A DNA stretch of 64,000 nucleotides from Mesorhizobium huakuii (GTDB taxonomy: Bacteria; Pseudomonadota; Alphaproteobacteria; Rhizobiales; Rhizobiaceae), in NCBI RefSeq assembly GCF_014189455.1, contig NZ_CP050296.1:7002001-7066000 (forward strand), read 5' to 3'. Numbering within the stretch: position 1 is the first letter of the stretch; each line of letters opens with the position of its first letter. The translations under genes were made by a program, and so were the position numbers. A model generated the notes under the pieces. That model was not told where the DNA came from. It made no database searches and saw nothing but the letters and a program-made list of their open reading frames with translations. Positions 1-10,568 of this stretch are shown piece after piece.

Positions 1-166
1 GCTGACCTGGCAGGTCACGGTCGAGCGGCCGATCCTCAAATTCCTGGCACCGCTGCTGCGGCCGGCCTTCGCCTGGAACCATCGCTGGACAACACCGCGC
101 GGCGAAGCCGGCCTGCGGCGCTATCTGAGGCTCGGAACAACAGTGTCTCGGCGTGATAAGTCCTGA
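1..166 (+). CDS. Acyltransferase family 3 protein, C-terminal end (5' truncated)
   Basis: The first 54 codons visible (reading from base 2, stop TGA at 164-166) are the tail of a longer protein. The segment WQVTVERPILKFLAPLLR resembles the last membrane helix of acyltransferase-3 (OafA/NodX-type) proteins, where an E-(K/R)-P motif closes the fold. The neighbouring gene on the opposite strand is also an acyltransferase 3, and the two 3' ends nearly touch, so a surface-polysaccharide acylation locus is plausible. The substrate cannot be inferred from this fragment. Confidence 0.6.
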   Translation, partial: LTWQVTVERPILKFLAPLLRPAFAWNHRWTTPRGEAGLRRYLRLGTTVSRRDKS

Positions 167-181
167 ATCACCAGTTGCGGT

Positions 182-1189
182 TCAACCATTCACGCGCCGG
201 CCGCTCGATGAGGTAGTAGCTGCAAAGCGCGCAGGCAAAGACCGCGCCAGCATCGGCCATGGGTTGCTGCCTTGCTCATAGACGAATTTGTAGAAGGGCT
301 GCTGCCACAGATAGAGCGAGTATGACCACAGGCCCAACGTCGCCATCGGCCAGGACGACAGCAAATTGGAAAAGATTGGCATGCTGAAATCGAGCGCGTT
401 GACGGCGAGCGCCAGCAACGGCACCGCCAGCAGATAGTGGATCGGCGTCGGCACCGGGTCGATGAACAACAGAACCGCAACCGCAGCCGCCGCCAGGGCG
501 ACATAGGGGCCCTTCAACACGGCCGGCAGCCGGCCTTCGGCCTTGAGCAGGCAGATCGAGGCGGACAGCAGGATCGAGGCGATGTGCACGTCGGTGCGCC
601 AGTAAGTGGCCTCGTAGTCCAGCTTGAAGACCCAGTACGACACCGCGCCATTGGCCATGGCAAGCAAGGCCAGCGCCAACAGCAGCGGGATGACGCGGTT
701 GCGGCTGGAGACGAGCGCGCTGATCAACGCCAGGATGATGTAGGCATGCTCCTCGACGCAGAGCGACCAGATATGGTCGAGCGCCCCGGCGCGGGTGACG
801 AGAATTCCGGCGTAATTGTAGGTGAATGTCAGCGCCGTCAGTGCCGCCTTCCATTTGTAGGCGATGAACGTGCCGGAGAGCGCGACCATGGCAATGACGA
901 CGAACACCAGAAGCGCCGGGTAGATGCGCGAGAAACGGCGCTTGAAGAATTTCTTCAGCGGATAGCGTTCGATGAACAGGATTTCGCCCATCAGCCGGCC
1001 GCTGAGCACGAAGAAGAATTCGACGCCGAGCACGCCGAGATTGATTCCGGGAACCGGGAAAAAATGGCCGATCAGCACCAGGGCGATCGACAGGCCGCGC
1101 CAGCCGTCGAGATAGGCCAACCTTGTCCTGGCCGATCTGTCGACGACGGATCGGGACGGAACCATCTCGGTGGCGGAAATTTCGGACAT
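182..1189 (-). CDS. Acyltransferase family 3 membrane protein (C-terminus altered by a frameshift)
   Basis: This is a 335-residue multi-pass membrane protein. The N-terminal region has the family pattern RLAYLDGWRGLSIALVLIGH, with the histidine expected in the first helix, followed by FFFVLSGRLMGEIL and about ten hydrophobic helices. Such proteins move acyl groups onto extracellular sugars or lipids. As read, the last ~19 residues (from ARSLPARF) are not family-like. In the next frame the DNA encodes AVFACALCSYYLIERP followed by AREWLNRNW and a stop at 168-170, the normal acyltransferase ending. One base appears to be missing near 242-248 (ACCGCGCCAG where ACCGCCGCCAG would restore the frame). 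The corrected gene would end at 168, one base from the converging neighbour. Confidence 0.85.
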   Translation of the reverse strand: MSEISATEMVPSRSVVDRSARTRLAYLDGWRGLSIALVLIGHFFPVPGINLGVLGVEFFFVLSGRLMGEILFIERYPLKKFFKRRFSRIYPALLVFVVIAMVALSGTFIAYKWKAALTALTFTYNYAGILVTRAGALDHIWSLCVEEHAYIILALISALVSSRNRVIPLLLALALLAMANGAVSYWVFKLDYEATYWRTDVHIASILLSASICLLKAEGRLPAVLKGPYVALAAAAVAVLLFIDPVPTPIHYLLAVPLLALAVNALDFSMPIFSNLLSSWPMATLGLWSYSLYLWQQPFYKFVYEQGSNPWPMLARSLPARFAATTSSSGRRVNG

Positions 1190-1415
1190 GCCGATCCCTT
1201 CGCATTGGCATGCGAAAGGGCACGGCGGTACCTATCCGAACCCAGCTCGCATTCCCGCCCCAACCCATACTGCAGTGCAATATATGTTTGTGCAAGTGCG
1301 AGATTGCCGCCGATGCAGTTTGCAGGCGAGCCCGGACCGGAATTGCTTCAAGCAAAGGGATGGTGGGCTGCGGCGATTCCATAGGGAATTGGGCGGATAC
1401 CGGCCGCCACAGACG

Positions 1416-1440
1416 AAAAAGGGCCCGCTAAGGGCCCTTT
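1416..1440 (-). terminator. Rho-independent terminator of the cox-like operon
   Basis: A 9-bp inverted repeat (AAAGGGCCC / GGGCCCTTT, 5-nt loop) lies just past the stop of the medium subunit. Read on the minus strand the stem is followed by a run of T, the layout of an intrinsic terminator for the minus-strand operon. Confidence 0.75.
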
Positions 1441-1465
1441 CCTTGTCCACAACTGCTAGCAGGCG

Positions 1466-2262
1466 TCAGGCGTTGGCTGCCGCCACCGCACGCTTGGCCA
1501 TGACCGTGATCAGATTGGCGCGGTAGTCGGCGGAAGCGTGGATGTCGCTCATCAGGTTCTTCGCCGGCACTTTCACGCTATTGAGCGAGGCAGCGTCAAA
1601 GCTCTTGGCAAGCGCTGCCTCGATCTCCTTCGAACGGAAGACGCCGTCGTCGCCGGCGCCGGTGACGGCAACGCTGACGCCGTCCTTGCCCTTGGCCACG
1701 AACACGCCGACGATCGCGTAGCGCGAGGCCGGGTTGCGGAATTTTTCGTAGGCAGCCTTTGCCGGAGCCGTGAAGGTAACGGCCGTAATGATCTCGCCAT
1801 CCTTCAATGCCGTTTCGAACAGCCCCTTGAAGAACTTGTCGGCCGATATTTCGCGCTTGTTGGTGACGATGATGGCGCCCAGTGCCAGAAGTGCCGCGGA
1901 TAGTCCGCCGCCGGATCATTGTTGGCGATCGAGCCGCCGATCGTGCCCTTGTGGCGCACCGCCGGATCGCCGATCAGCGACGCCAGATGGGCAAGCGCCG
2001 GACAGGCCTTCCGCAGCTTCTCGTCGTTGGAGACGTCGAAATGTGTGGTGGCCGCGCCAATGGTGACCGTCTTGCCCGACACCTTGATGCCCTGCAGATC
2101 CTTGATGCGTGACAGGTCGACGAGATCGGAAGGGGCCGCCAGCCGCGTCTTCATGGCGGGAATGAGCGTCATGCCGCCGGAGAGCAGCTTGGCGTCGCCG
2201 CTCTTCACGAGTTTGGCGGCGTCAGCGACCGAGGCGGCACGGTGATAGTTGACTGAATACAT
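1466..2262 (-). pseudogene. coxM: CO dehydrogenase-like medium (FAD-binding) subunit CoxM, frameshifted
   Basis: The medium subunit of a molybdenum hydroxylase (xanthine oxidase family) binds FAD and passes electrons from the iron-sulfur subunit. The first part (from ATG at 2260-2262) has the FAD-loop sequences LLSGGMTLIPAMK and TIGGSIANNDPAADYP. The reading frame then breaks near 1891-1900, and the rest (AALLALGAIIVTNKREIS onward to 1466) continues in another frame. Restoring one C in GTGCCGCGGATA gives DYPAALLALGA and one protein of about 264 residues, the usual family size. It is the last gene of a small-large-medium operon and is followed by a terminator. I think the break is a consensus error, but a true lesion cannot be excluded. 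Confidence 0.85.
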
Positions 2263-2286
2263 TTGTCTTTCTCCCTTTGGGGAAAG

Positions 2287-2378
2287 AGCGAATAGGGGGT
2301 AGCGAATAGCGAATAGGAACCGTCCAATCGCACCGCCCTCTCCCTTCCCTATTCGCTACTCCCTATTCGCTATTCGCT
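2287..2378. repeat. Inverted heptamer-repeat hairpin between coxL and coxM
   Basis: Two arrays of a 7-nt unit (about TAGCGAA, with variants such as GGGGGTA) face each other at 2287-2317 and 2347-2378, with a spacer of about 30 nt. The arms are imperfect reverse complements and would fold into a long hairpin in the operon mRNA. The right arm begins just past the coxL stop. The same kind of element lies between coxS and coxL. Confidence 0.75.
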
Positions 2379-2380
2379 GA

Positions 2381-4731
2381 TCAATATTTCGTCGCGGCGC
2401 GGATTGCCGCCCAGACGGTGGACGGCGATGCCGGCATGGCGATGTCGGCGATGCCGATGGCGTCGGTGATGGCGTTGATGACCGCCGGCGGCGAGCCGAT
2501 GGCGCCGGCCTCGCCGCAGCCCTTGATCCCCAACGGATTGCCCGGGCATGGCGTGTTCGAGGTCGAGACCTGGAACGACGGCAGGTCGCCCGCCCGCGGC
2601 ATGGTGTAATCCATGTAGCTCGCCGTCAGCAGCTGTCCGCTTGCGTCATAATGGGCGCCTTCCAGCAGTGCCTGCCCGATCCCTTGCGCGATGCCGCCAT
2701 GCACCTGGCCTTCGACGATCATCGGATTGATGATGTTGCCGAAATCGTCGGCCGCCACGAACTGGACGATCTCGGTGGTTCCGGTCTCCGGATCGATCTC
2801 GACCTCGCAGATGTAGCAGCCCGCCGGAAAGGTGAAGTTTGACGGATCGTAGAAGGCCGTTTCCTTCAGCCCGGGCTCCATCCCTGCCGGCAGATTGTGG
2901 GCGGTATAGGCGGCAAGCGCCACCTGGAACCACGGCACGTTCTTGTCGGTGCCGGCGACCTTCAGTGCGCCGTTCTCGATGACGATGTCACCCTCGTCGG
3001 CCTCAAGCAGGTGGGCGGCGATCTTCTTGGCCTTGGCCTCGACCTTGTCGAGCGCCTTTGATATCGCCGACATGCCGACCGCGCCCGAGCGCGAACCGTA
3101 AGTGCCCATGCCCATCTGCACCTTGTCGGTGTCGCCATGGACGATCGAAACCGAATCGATCGGCACCCCGAAACGCTCATTGACCAGCTGCGCAAAGGTC
3201 GTCTCGTGACCCTGGCCATGGCTGTGCGAGCCTGTCAGCACCTCGATCGTGCCGACGGCGTTGACCCGCACCTCAGCCGATTCCCACAAGCCGACGCCGG
3301 CGCCGAGCGAGCCGACCGCGGCCGACGGCGCGATGCCACAGGCCTCGATGTAGCAGCTCATGCCGATGCCGCGCAGCTTGCCCTGCTTTGCCGCCGCGCC
3401 TTGCGCTTGGCAAAGCCGGCATAGTCCGATGTCTTCATGGCCGCGTCGAGCGAGGCGCCATAGTCGCCGGCGTCATAATTCATGATCACCGGGGTCTGGT
3501 GCGGGAAGGAGGTGATGAAGTTCTTGCGCCGCAATTCGGCCGGCGAGACACCGAGCTCCCGTGCCGCTGCTTCCATCGTGCGTTCCAGGAGGTAGGTAGC
3601 TTCCGGCCGCCCTGCCCCGCGATAGGCATCGACGGGGGCCGTGTTGGTGTAGACGGTGCGCACATTGGCGTGGATGGCCGCAATGTCGTACTGGCCCGAC
3701 AAAAGCGTCGCGTAGAGATAGGTCGGCACGCAGGACGAGAACAGCGACATATAGGCGCCGAGATTGGCGATCGTATCGACCTTCAGCCCGGTGATCCTGT
3801 TGTTCTTGTCGAAGGCCATTTCCACCGTCGAGACATGATCGCGGCCATGCGCGTCGGACAGAAAACTCTCGGTGCGGTCGGCGACCCATTTGACCGGCAC
3901 GCCGGTCTTCTTCGACGCCCACAGGCAGACGATCTCTTCCGGGTAGATGTAGATCTTGGAGCCGAAGCCGCCGCCGACATCCGGCGCGATGACACGCAAT
4001 TTGTTCTCCGGCGCGACATTGTAGAAGGCGCTCATCACCAGCCGTGCGACATGCGGGTTCTGCGATGTCGTCCAGCAGGTATAATGATCCTCGGCCTTGT
4101 CGTAATGGCCGAGAGCCGCGCGCGGCTCCATGGCGTTCGGCACCAGCCGGTTGTTGACGATCTTCATGCGGATGACATGCGCCGCCGCCTTGATCGCCGC
4201 ATCGGTCGCCTTGGCATCGCCGATCTCCCAGTCGAAGATCAGATTGTTCTCGGCCTCGGGATGGATCTGCGGCGCGCCCTTTTCGAGCGCCTTGGTCGCG
4301 TCGACAACGGCCTTCAATTCCTTGTAGGTGATCTCGACCGCTTCGGCCGCATCGCGCGCCTGGCCCTTGGTCTCGGCCACGACGATAACGACGGCGTCAC
4401 CGACATAGCGCACCTTGTCGAAGGCCAGCGGCGACCATGCGCCCATCTTCATCGGCGAACCGTCCTTGGAATGGATCATCCAGCCGCAGATGAGGTTGCC
4501 GATGCCGTCGGCCTTGAGTTCCTTGCCGGTCAGCACGCCGATGACACCGGGCATGGCTTGCGCCTTCTTGACATCGATCTTCTTGATCTGCGCATGCGCG
4601 TGCGGGCTGCGCACGAAGGCCGCATGCTTCATGCCGGGAACCACCATGTCGTCGACATAGCGGCCGGCGCCGGTGATGAATCTTTTGTCTTCCTTGCGCG
4701 CGACCCGAGCGCCAACACCTTCAATGCCCAT
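2381..4731 (-). pseudogene. coxL: CO dehydrogenase-like large (molybdopterin) subunit, form II, frameshifted
   Basis: The catalytic subunit of an aerobic molybdenum hydroxylase, carrying the molybdopterin-cytosine cofactor. Reading starts at 4731 with GARVARKEDKRFITGAGRYV. The active-site loop reads AYRGAGR, which defines form II (putative) CO dehydrogenases, not the AYXCSFR loop of true CO oxidisers. The frame is lost after [13 protein letters not shown] (near 3391-3400) and resumes as [16 protein letters not shown] to the stop at 2381. Restoring one C within the GCC-repeat run gives about 784 residues, normal for the family. Substrate is uncertain; form II enzymes may act on purines, aldehydes or other compounds. 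Confidence 0.9.
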
Positions 4732-4750
4732 CAGAAATTCCTCCCAGAAA

Positions 4751-4834
4751 TAGCGAATAGTGAGTAGCGAATATCGAGTAGTGAATGATGGTGAGTTGGA
4801 GCTCGGCCAGAGAAAACTGACTATTCGCTACTCA

Positions 4835-4850
<16 letters not shown>
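4751..4850. repeat. Inverted heptamer-repeat hairpin between coxS and coxL
   Basis: Tandem 7-nt units (TAGCGAA, TAGTGAG, TAGCGAA, TATCGAG, TAGTGAA) run from 4751, and their reverse complement follows from 4821. Bases 4751-4773 and 4822-4844 are a perfect 23-bp inverted repeat with a 48-nt loop. The right-hand array also encodes the last few residues (EASSE) and stop of the small subunit, so the repeat appears to have invaded the end of that gene. Confidence 0.85.
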
Positions 4851-5362
<512 letters not shown>

Positions 5363-5675
5363 GGTCCCTCCCTGGGTATCAACCTTGGTCATCACGCTGC
5401 CGACGCGCCGCTGGCACTTCGGCCATGCGTTATTCGTACACCGCACAACGCACAAAAAACAGCGCGACGGAAAAGGCGTATCATTGTACTTTCGGTCATG
5501 GCCAAGGCCCAAAGGTGCATTCCCCTCGCCCCATTGCCAAAACGCCTATTGGAAGCAACAATATCCTTCGACGCCCGCGCGCCAGAAGCCTTGTAAAAAC
5601 AGCGCATAAAAACAGCGTCGGAGGAAACGCGGGAGAACGCCGCTGACCAGTTCACGGACACGCTACGCCTGCGGC
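5363..5675. other. Divergent intergenic region between coxS and nosP
   Basis: About 310 bases separate the two divergent genes and must hold both promoters. I see no convincing ORF or RNA gene. A short direct repeat (AAAAACAGCG) occurs twice near 5595-5617, just before the GGAGG that may serve the FIST gene. No operator could be assigned. Confidence 0.4.
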
Positions 5676-6812
5676 TTGTCGGCGCTGACCACGGACGAGC
5701 CCGACCCGGATGTTTTCGCACGCGCGGTAGCCAGCGAGGCCGCCGCAATCAACGCCGGCTTTGCCCTCGTGTTCTTTTCCCAGAGCCTTGTCGAGGCCGG
5801 CGCCCTGTCGCGAGCGCTCTCGGCCTACGCGCCGGGGCTCCACCATGCCGGCTGCTCCACCGCCGGCGAGATCACGCCACAAGGGCTCGAGGAAGGCCAT
5901 ATGCTGGCGATGCTGCTCCCCTCGGCCGCCTTTACCGCGGTCAGCGCCATGGTCGACAATTTGTCCTCGTCGGGCATGGACAGGATCACCGGCGAGGTCG
6001 AGGCCTTGCGGCGCGCGCTGCACGTCCGGGTGGGCGGGGAGCGGACCAGGAACACCTTCGCGCTCTGCTTCATCGACGGCCTGTCCTATGCCGAGGAAGC
6101 GGTCAGTTCGGCCATCCACTGGGGTCTTGACGACATACCGCTGCTCGGCGGCTCGGCCGGCGACGATTTGAAATTCGAGACGACGCGCCTGATCTCGAAT
6201 GGCAGGGTCACCTCGGACAGCGCCATCATCGTGCTGATCGCCACGGAAATTCCGTTCCATGTCTTCAAGACCGACAATTTCGTTCCGACCGACGAAAAGC
6301 TGGTGGTGACAGCGTCCGACGCCGATCACCGCATCGTGCGCGAGTTCAACGCCACCAATGCTGCCGAGGAATATGCAGCTTCCGTCGGCATCATGCCGCA
6401 GACCCTGACGCCGCTGAGCTTCGCCTCGCATCCGGTGGTGGTGAAGGTGGGCGGCGAATATTACTGCCGCTCGATCCAGAGGATGCATGCGGATGGCTCG
6501 CTATCGTTCTTCTGCGCCATCGACGACGGCGTCGTGCTGTCGATCGCCCAGCCCAAGGACATGGTGGAATCGACGCGCGCGGCGCTGCGCGAGGTCGAGG
6601 ACAGGCTGGGTGGCATCGACCTGATCCTCGGCTTCGACTGCGTGCTGCGCCGGCTCGATGCGCGCAACCGGCAGGTTTTTCGTGACATTTCGGAGCTCTA
6701 CCGGGTCAACAATGTCGTCGGCTTCGGCACTTATGGCGAGCAATACCGGTCGATGCATTTGAACCAGACCTTCACCGGCATTGCCTTTGGCGAACGGCAA
6801 GCGGCGGAATAG
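5676..6812 (+). CDS. nosP: FIST-domain sensor protein, NosP-like
   Basis: A 378-residue cytoplasmic protein with a FIST_N domain (SQSLVEAGALSRALSAYAPG, HHAGCSTAGEI) and a FIST_C domain (about 220-360, ending GFGTYGEQYRSMHLNQTF). In Pseudomonas and Legionella, FIST proteins encoded beside a NahK-type kinase are haem-based nitric oxide sensors called NosP. Here the next gene, 18 nt downstream, is such a kinase, which supports the same role. No ATG fits: TTG 5676 is used here, but the frame is open back to 5610 with GGAGG at 5620-5624, so an upstream non-ATG start (for example CTG 5643) is possible. Confidence 0.8.
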   Translation: MSALTTDEPDPDVFARAVASEAAAINAGFALVFFSQSLVEAGALSRALSAYAPGLHHAGCSTAGEITPQGLEEGHMLAMLLPSAAFTAVSAMVDNLSSSGMDRITGEVEALRRALHVRVGGERTRNTFALCFIDGLSYAEEAVSSAIHWGLDDIPLLGGSAGDDLKFETTRLISNGRVTSDSAIIVLIATEIPFHVFKTDNFVPTDEKLVVTASDADHRIVREFNATNAAEEYAASVGIMPQTLTPLSFASHPVVVKVGGEYYCRSIQRMHADGSLSFFCAIDDGVVLSIAQPKDMVESTRAALREVEDRLGGIDLILGFDCVLRRLDARNRQVFRDISELYRVNNVVGFGTYGEQYRSMHLNQTFTGIAFGERQAAE

Positions 6813-6830
6813 GGGCCGCGGAACAACAAG

Positions 6831-8171
6831 ATGCCGCTCAAGGACATAAACGACCTCGATAAGCTGAAGAAGATCAACGCCGCCCTGGTCAGCCGCGTCG
6901 AGCGGTCGATGGACCAGCAAGGCAATGCCTTCTCGCTGTTCCAGACCGCGATCTCGCTGGAGAACCGCGTGCGTACGCGCACCGAGGAGTTGCACTCGAC
7001 GCTGCGGCGGCTGGAGCAGTCCAACATCGACCTCAGCGCCGCCAAGGAGAACGCCGAACTGGCGAACCTCTCGAAGACCAGGTTCCTAGCCGCCGCCAGC
7101 CATGACGTGCTGCAGCCGCTGAACGCGGCCCACCTGTCCGTCTCGGCGCTCGCGGAAGTGCAGACCAGCGACGAAGGTAGGAAGCTTGTCCGCCAAGTCG
7201 AGCGCTCGCTGGAAACGATGGAGGACCTGCTGCGCACGCTGCTGGATATCTCCAAGCTCGACGCCGGCGTGGTGCAGCCCGACATCGGCGACGTCAGCCT
7301 GGAAGCGCTGTTCTCATCGCTGCGCTCGGATTTCCAGCCGGTCGCGGAAATGAAGCGCCTGTCGCTGAAATTCCGGCCGGTCAATGCCGTGGTCCGCTCC
7401 GACCGGACGCTGCTGCGCCGCATCCTGCAGAACATCCTCTCCAACGCGCTGGGCTACACCCGTTCCGGCGGCGTCCTTGTCGGCACCAGGCATCGCGGCG
7501 ACACGATCCGCATCGATGTCGCCGACACTGGCTGCGGCATTCCCGAGGACCAGCGCGAGGCGGTGTTCGAGGAGTTCCATCGCGGCACCTCACCGGCCAG
7601 TTCGGAACGTGACGGCAACGGTCTCGGGCTCGGGCTCGCCATCGTGCGCCGCATGGCCGGCGCGCTCGGCCACCCCGTGACCTACTCGTCGAAGGTCGGG
7701 CGCGGCACGATCTTCCACATCGATGTCCCCGTCGGTATCGGCGCGCCCGCCGACGCCATCGCCAGCGCCACCAGCCTGGAGCGGTCGCGCGGCTACGGCC
7801 TGTTCGGCACCAAGGTGCTGCTGGTCGAAAACGACATCGAGGTGCTGGAGGCCATGACCTTCCTGCTCGAACGCTGGCAGTGCCTGGTGCGGTCCGCGAC
7901 TTCGACCGACGATGCAATGGACCTGCTCGGCGACACCGACTGGGTGCCCGACATCGTCATTGCCGACCAGCATCTCGACGGCGGCGATCTCGGCACCGCC
8001 ACCATATCGGAAGTCCGCGACTATCTCGGCCGCGCCGTGCCGGCGCTGATCGTCACCGCCGACAGTTCCGAGGCGGTCGCCAAGGCAGCGCGGGCCGGCG
8101 GCATCGAACTGATGCGAAAACCGCTGAAACCGGCGCAACTGCGGGCGCTGTTGGCGCATTTGCTGGCTTAG
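6831..8171 (+). CDS. nahK: Hybrid sensor histidine kinase/response regulator, NahK-like
   Basis: This is a soluble 446-residue kinase with no membrane segment. An N-terminal coiled coil (about 10-85) is followed by the H-box AASHDVLQPLNAAH (phospho-acceptor His about 91), N-box QNILSNALGYT, G-boxes DTGCGIP and GNGLGLGLAI, and a C-terminal receiver domain (about 325-446) with the acceptor Asp in IVIADQHLDGG (about 379). This is the layout of NahK/ErcS'-type kinases, minus a PAS domain. With the upstream FIST protein it likely forms a nitric-oxide-responsive pair. The receiver may pass phosphate via a phosphotransfer protein or to the LuxR-type regulator encoded convergently downstream. Confidence 0.85.
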   Translation: MPLKDINDLDKLKKINAALVSRVERSMDQQGNAFSLFQTAISLENRVRTRTEELHSTLRRLEQSNIDLSAAKENAELANLSKTRFLAAASHDVLQPLNAAHLSVSALAEVQTSDEGRKLVRQVERSLETMEDLLRTLLDISKLDAGVVQPDIGDVSLEALFSSLRSDFQPVAEMKRLSLKFRPVNAVVRSDRTLLRRILQNILSNALGYTRSGGVLVGTRHRGDTIRIDVADTGCGIPEDQREAVFEEFHRGTSPASSERDGNGLGLGLAIVRRMAGALGHPVTYSSKVGRGTIFHIDVPVGIGAPADAIASATSLERSRGYGLFGTKVLLVENDIEVLEAMTFLLERWQCLVRSATSTDDAMDLLGDTDWVPDIVIADQHLDGGDLGTATISEVRDYLGRAVPALIVTADSSEAVAKAARAGGIELMRKPLKPAQLRALLAHLLA

Positions 8172-8174
8172 GGG

Positions 8175-8291
8175 CTTACCCTCCCCTTGATGGGGAGGGT
8201 CGGCGCGGAGCGCCGGGGTGGGGGTGCGGCGCCAAGTTTCCCCCCCCCGCTCCGCTTCGCGGATCGACCCTCCCCACAAGGGGGAGGGTAA
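8175..8291. repeat. GC-rich intergenic palindromic element between convergent genes
   Basis: The 120-bp gap between the kinase and the converging regulator is almost wholly palindromic. TTACCCTCCCCTTGATGGGG opens it and a complementary AAGGGGGAGGGTAA closes it, and each arm also forms its own small hairpin. The middle contains a G/C-rich spacer with a run of nine C. Elements of this type are dispersed in rhizobial genomes; here it probably acts as a bidirectional terminator. Confidence 0.8.
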
Positions 8292-8294
8292 AGA

Positions 8295-8978
8295 TCAAAA
8301 CCCCGCCTGATCCCTGAAAAGCTCCGCATTGTCGAGCTTCGAGACCTCGATCACCGCTTGCGTGCGGCTGTAGACGTTGAGCTTGCGCAATATCTCCGAC
8401 ACATGCGCCTTTACCGTGGTCTCGCCGACCTGCAGCTCATAGGCGATCTGCTTGTTGAGCAGCCCCTGGCGCAGCATCTGCAGCACGCGCAGCTGCTGTG
8501 GCGTCAGCTTGGACAGGCGCTGGACCATGTCGGCGCGGTCGATGCTGTCGGCGTCGGCCGGCTGGCCTTCATAGGTTTCCGGCACATAGATCGCGCCATC
8601 CATCACCGAACGTATGGCGGCGGCCAGGTCGCTCTTGCGCGCCGATTTCGGGATGAAGCCGGCAGCGCCATAAGACAAGGCCTCGGAGATGATCCGCGGC
8701 TCCTCATACCCCGACACGATCACCACCGGCAGGCGCGGATAGCGGGTCCTGAGCTGCAGCAGCCCGTCGAAACCGTGCACGTCGGGCATTGAGAGATCGA
8801 GCAGCGCAAGGTCGAAAGGCTTGGCGTCGGCCAGCAGATCGAGCGCCTCGGCGATCGAGCGCGCCTCGACCGTGTCGACCTCCGGATAAGCCATCTGCAC
8901 GGCGCTATGCAGCGCCTCGCGAAACAGCGGATGGTCGTCGATGATCAGGAACCGGGCGCGATCGTTGGGTGCTGTCAT
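8295..8978 (-). CDS. LuxR/NarL-family response regulator
   Basis: A 227-residue two-component regulator. The receiver domain (1-125) has the acidic pair IIDDHP and acceptor Asp61 in LALLDLSMPD. The C-terminal LuxR helix-turn-helix is LTPQQLRVLQMLRQGLLNKQ through TVKAHVSEILRKLNV. ATG 8978 (MTAPNDRARF) is preferred because it places the receiver at the N-terminus; the open frame extends 21 codons upstream. It converges on the NosP/NahK pair, matching clusters where an ErdR/AgmR-type regulator accompanies such kinases, so it is a likely phosphorylation partner. That link is inferred from position only. Confidence 0.9.
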   Translation of the reverse strand: MTAPNDRARFLIIDDHPLFREALHSAVQMAYPEVDTVEARSIAEALDLLADAKPFDLALLDLSMPDVHGFDGLLQLRTRYPRLPVVIVSGYEEPRIISEALSYGAAGFIPKSARKSDLAAAIRSVMDGAIYVPETYEGQPADADSIDRADMVQRLSKLTPQQLRVLQMLRQGLLNKQIAYELQVGETTVKAHVSEILRKLNVYSRTQAVIEVSKLDNAELFRDQAGF

Positions 8979-9203
8979 GTGGGCTCGTTCCGGTTTATCG
9001 GCCACACCATAGCCCCGCGACCATGGCCGGATTATTGGCAAATAGTCTATCGCCGGTGATAGGCCGCCGCAAAAGTGATGGGAACCCTGAATTCCTTATA
9101 CAGCCCCGGCAAAGCCCGTGCTTTAAGAAAAGCGACGCCTTGCCCGGCCCCCGAAATCGGTCGAAGGTGCCGCCAGCAACCGATATGCAACGCAGAGACA
9201 GCC

Positions 9204-9898
<695 letters not shown>

Positions 9899-9902
<4 letters not shown>

Positions 9903-10564
9903 GCGACAAAGTCATGAGCGAACTCATCCTGCACAATTACTATCGTTCCTCTACCTCCTACCGGGTGCGCATCGCGCTGGAGATGAAGGGGCTGAGCTAT
10001 GACTATGTCCCGCATCATCTGCGCCACGGCGACCATCTGGAACCATCCTACCTCGCGGTCAATCCGCAGGGGCTGGTGCCGGCATTGGTGCTTAACGACG
10101 GCACGCTTTTGACGCAGTCGCTGGCGATCATCGAATATCTCGACGAGATCCAGCCCGCGCCGCCGCTGCTGCCGAAGGACGCACTTGGCCGGGCGCGCGT
10201 GAGAATGCTGGCGCAAATGATCGCCTGCGACATCCACCCGGTGAACAATCTGCGCGTGCTGACCTCGCTGCGCACTTTGTTCGGCGCCGGCGACCAGGAC
10301 ATCACCAACTGGTTCCGCCACTGGGTGAACGAAGGTTTTCAGCCGCTTGAAAAGATCCTGGCGTCCTCGCCGCAGACCGGAACATTCTGCCATGGCGATG
10401 CGCCGGGGCTCGCCGACATCTGCCTGGCGGCGCAAATCACCAGCAACGCCCGGTTCGGCGTCGACCTGACGCCCTACCCGACCATCACCCGCATCAACGC
10501 CGCCTGCATGGCGCTGCCGGCCTTCAAGAAGGCAGCGCCACAGAACCAGATCGACGCGGAGTAA
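9899..10564 (+). CDS. maiA: Maleylacetoacetate/maleylpyruvate isomerase (zeta-class glutathione transferase)
   Basis: A 221-residue two-domain glutathione transferase that isomerises maleyl- to fumaryl-acetoacetate or -pyruvate using glutathione. The zeta signature is visible as YYRSSTSYRVRIALEMKGL, with NPQGLVPAL and SLAIIEYLDE in the thioredoxin-like domain; the C-terminal helical domain has DIHPVNNLRVL and FCHGDAPGLADICLAAQ. It follows the FAH-family hydrolase with ATGA overlap; isomerase then hydrolase are consecutive reactions. Whether the substrate is the acetoacetate or the pyruvate derivative cannot be decided; no ring-cleaving dioxygenase is in the window. Confidence 0.9.
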
Positions 10565-10568
10565 ATCT

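Noticed and set aside
3388..4767. 459-codon plus-strand open frame
   Set aside because: It mirrors the CO dehydrogenase large subunit and has no family similarity.
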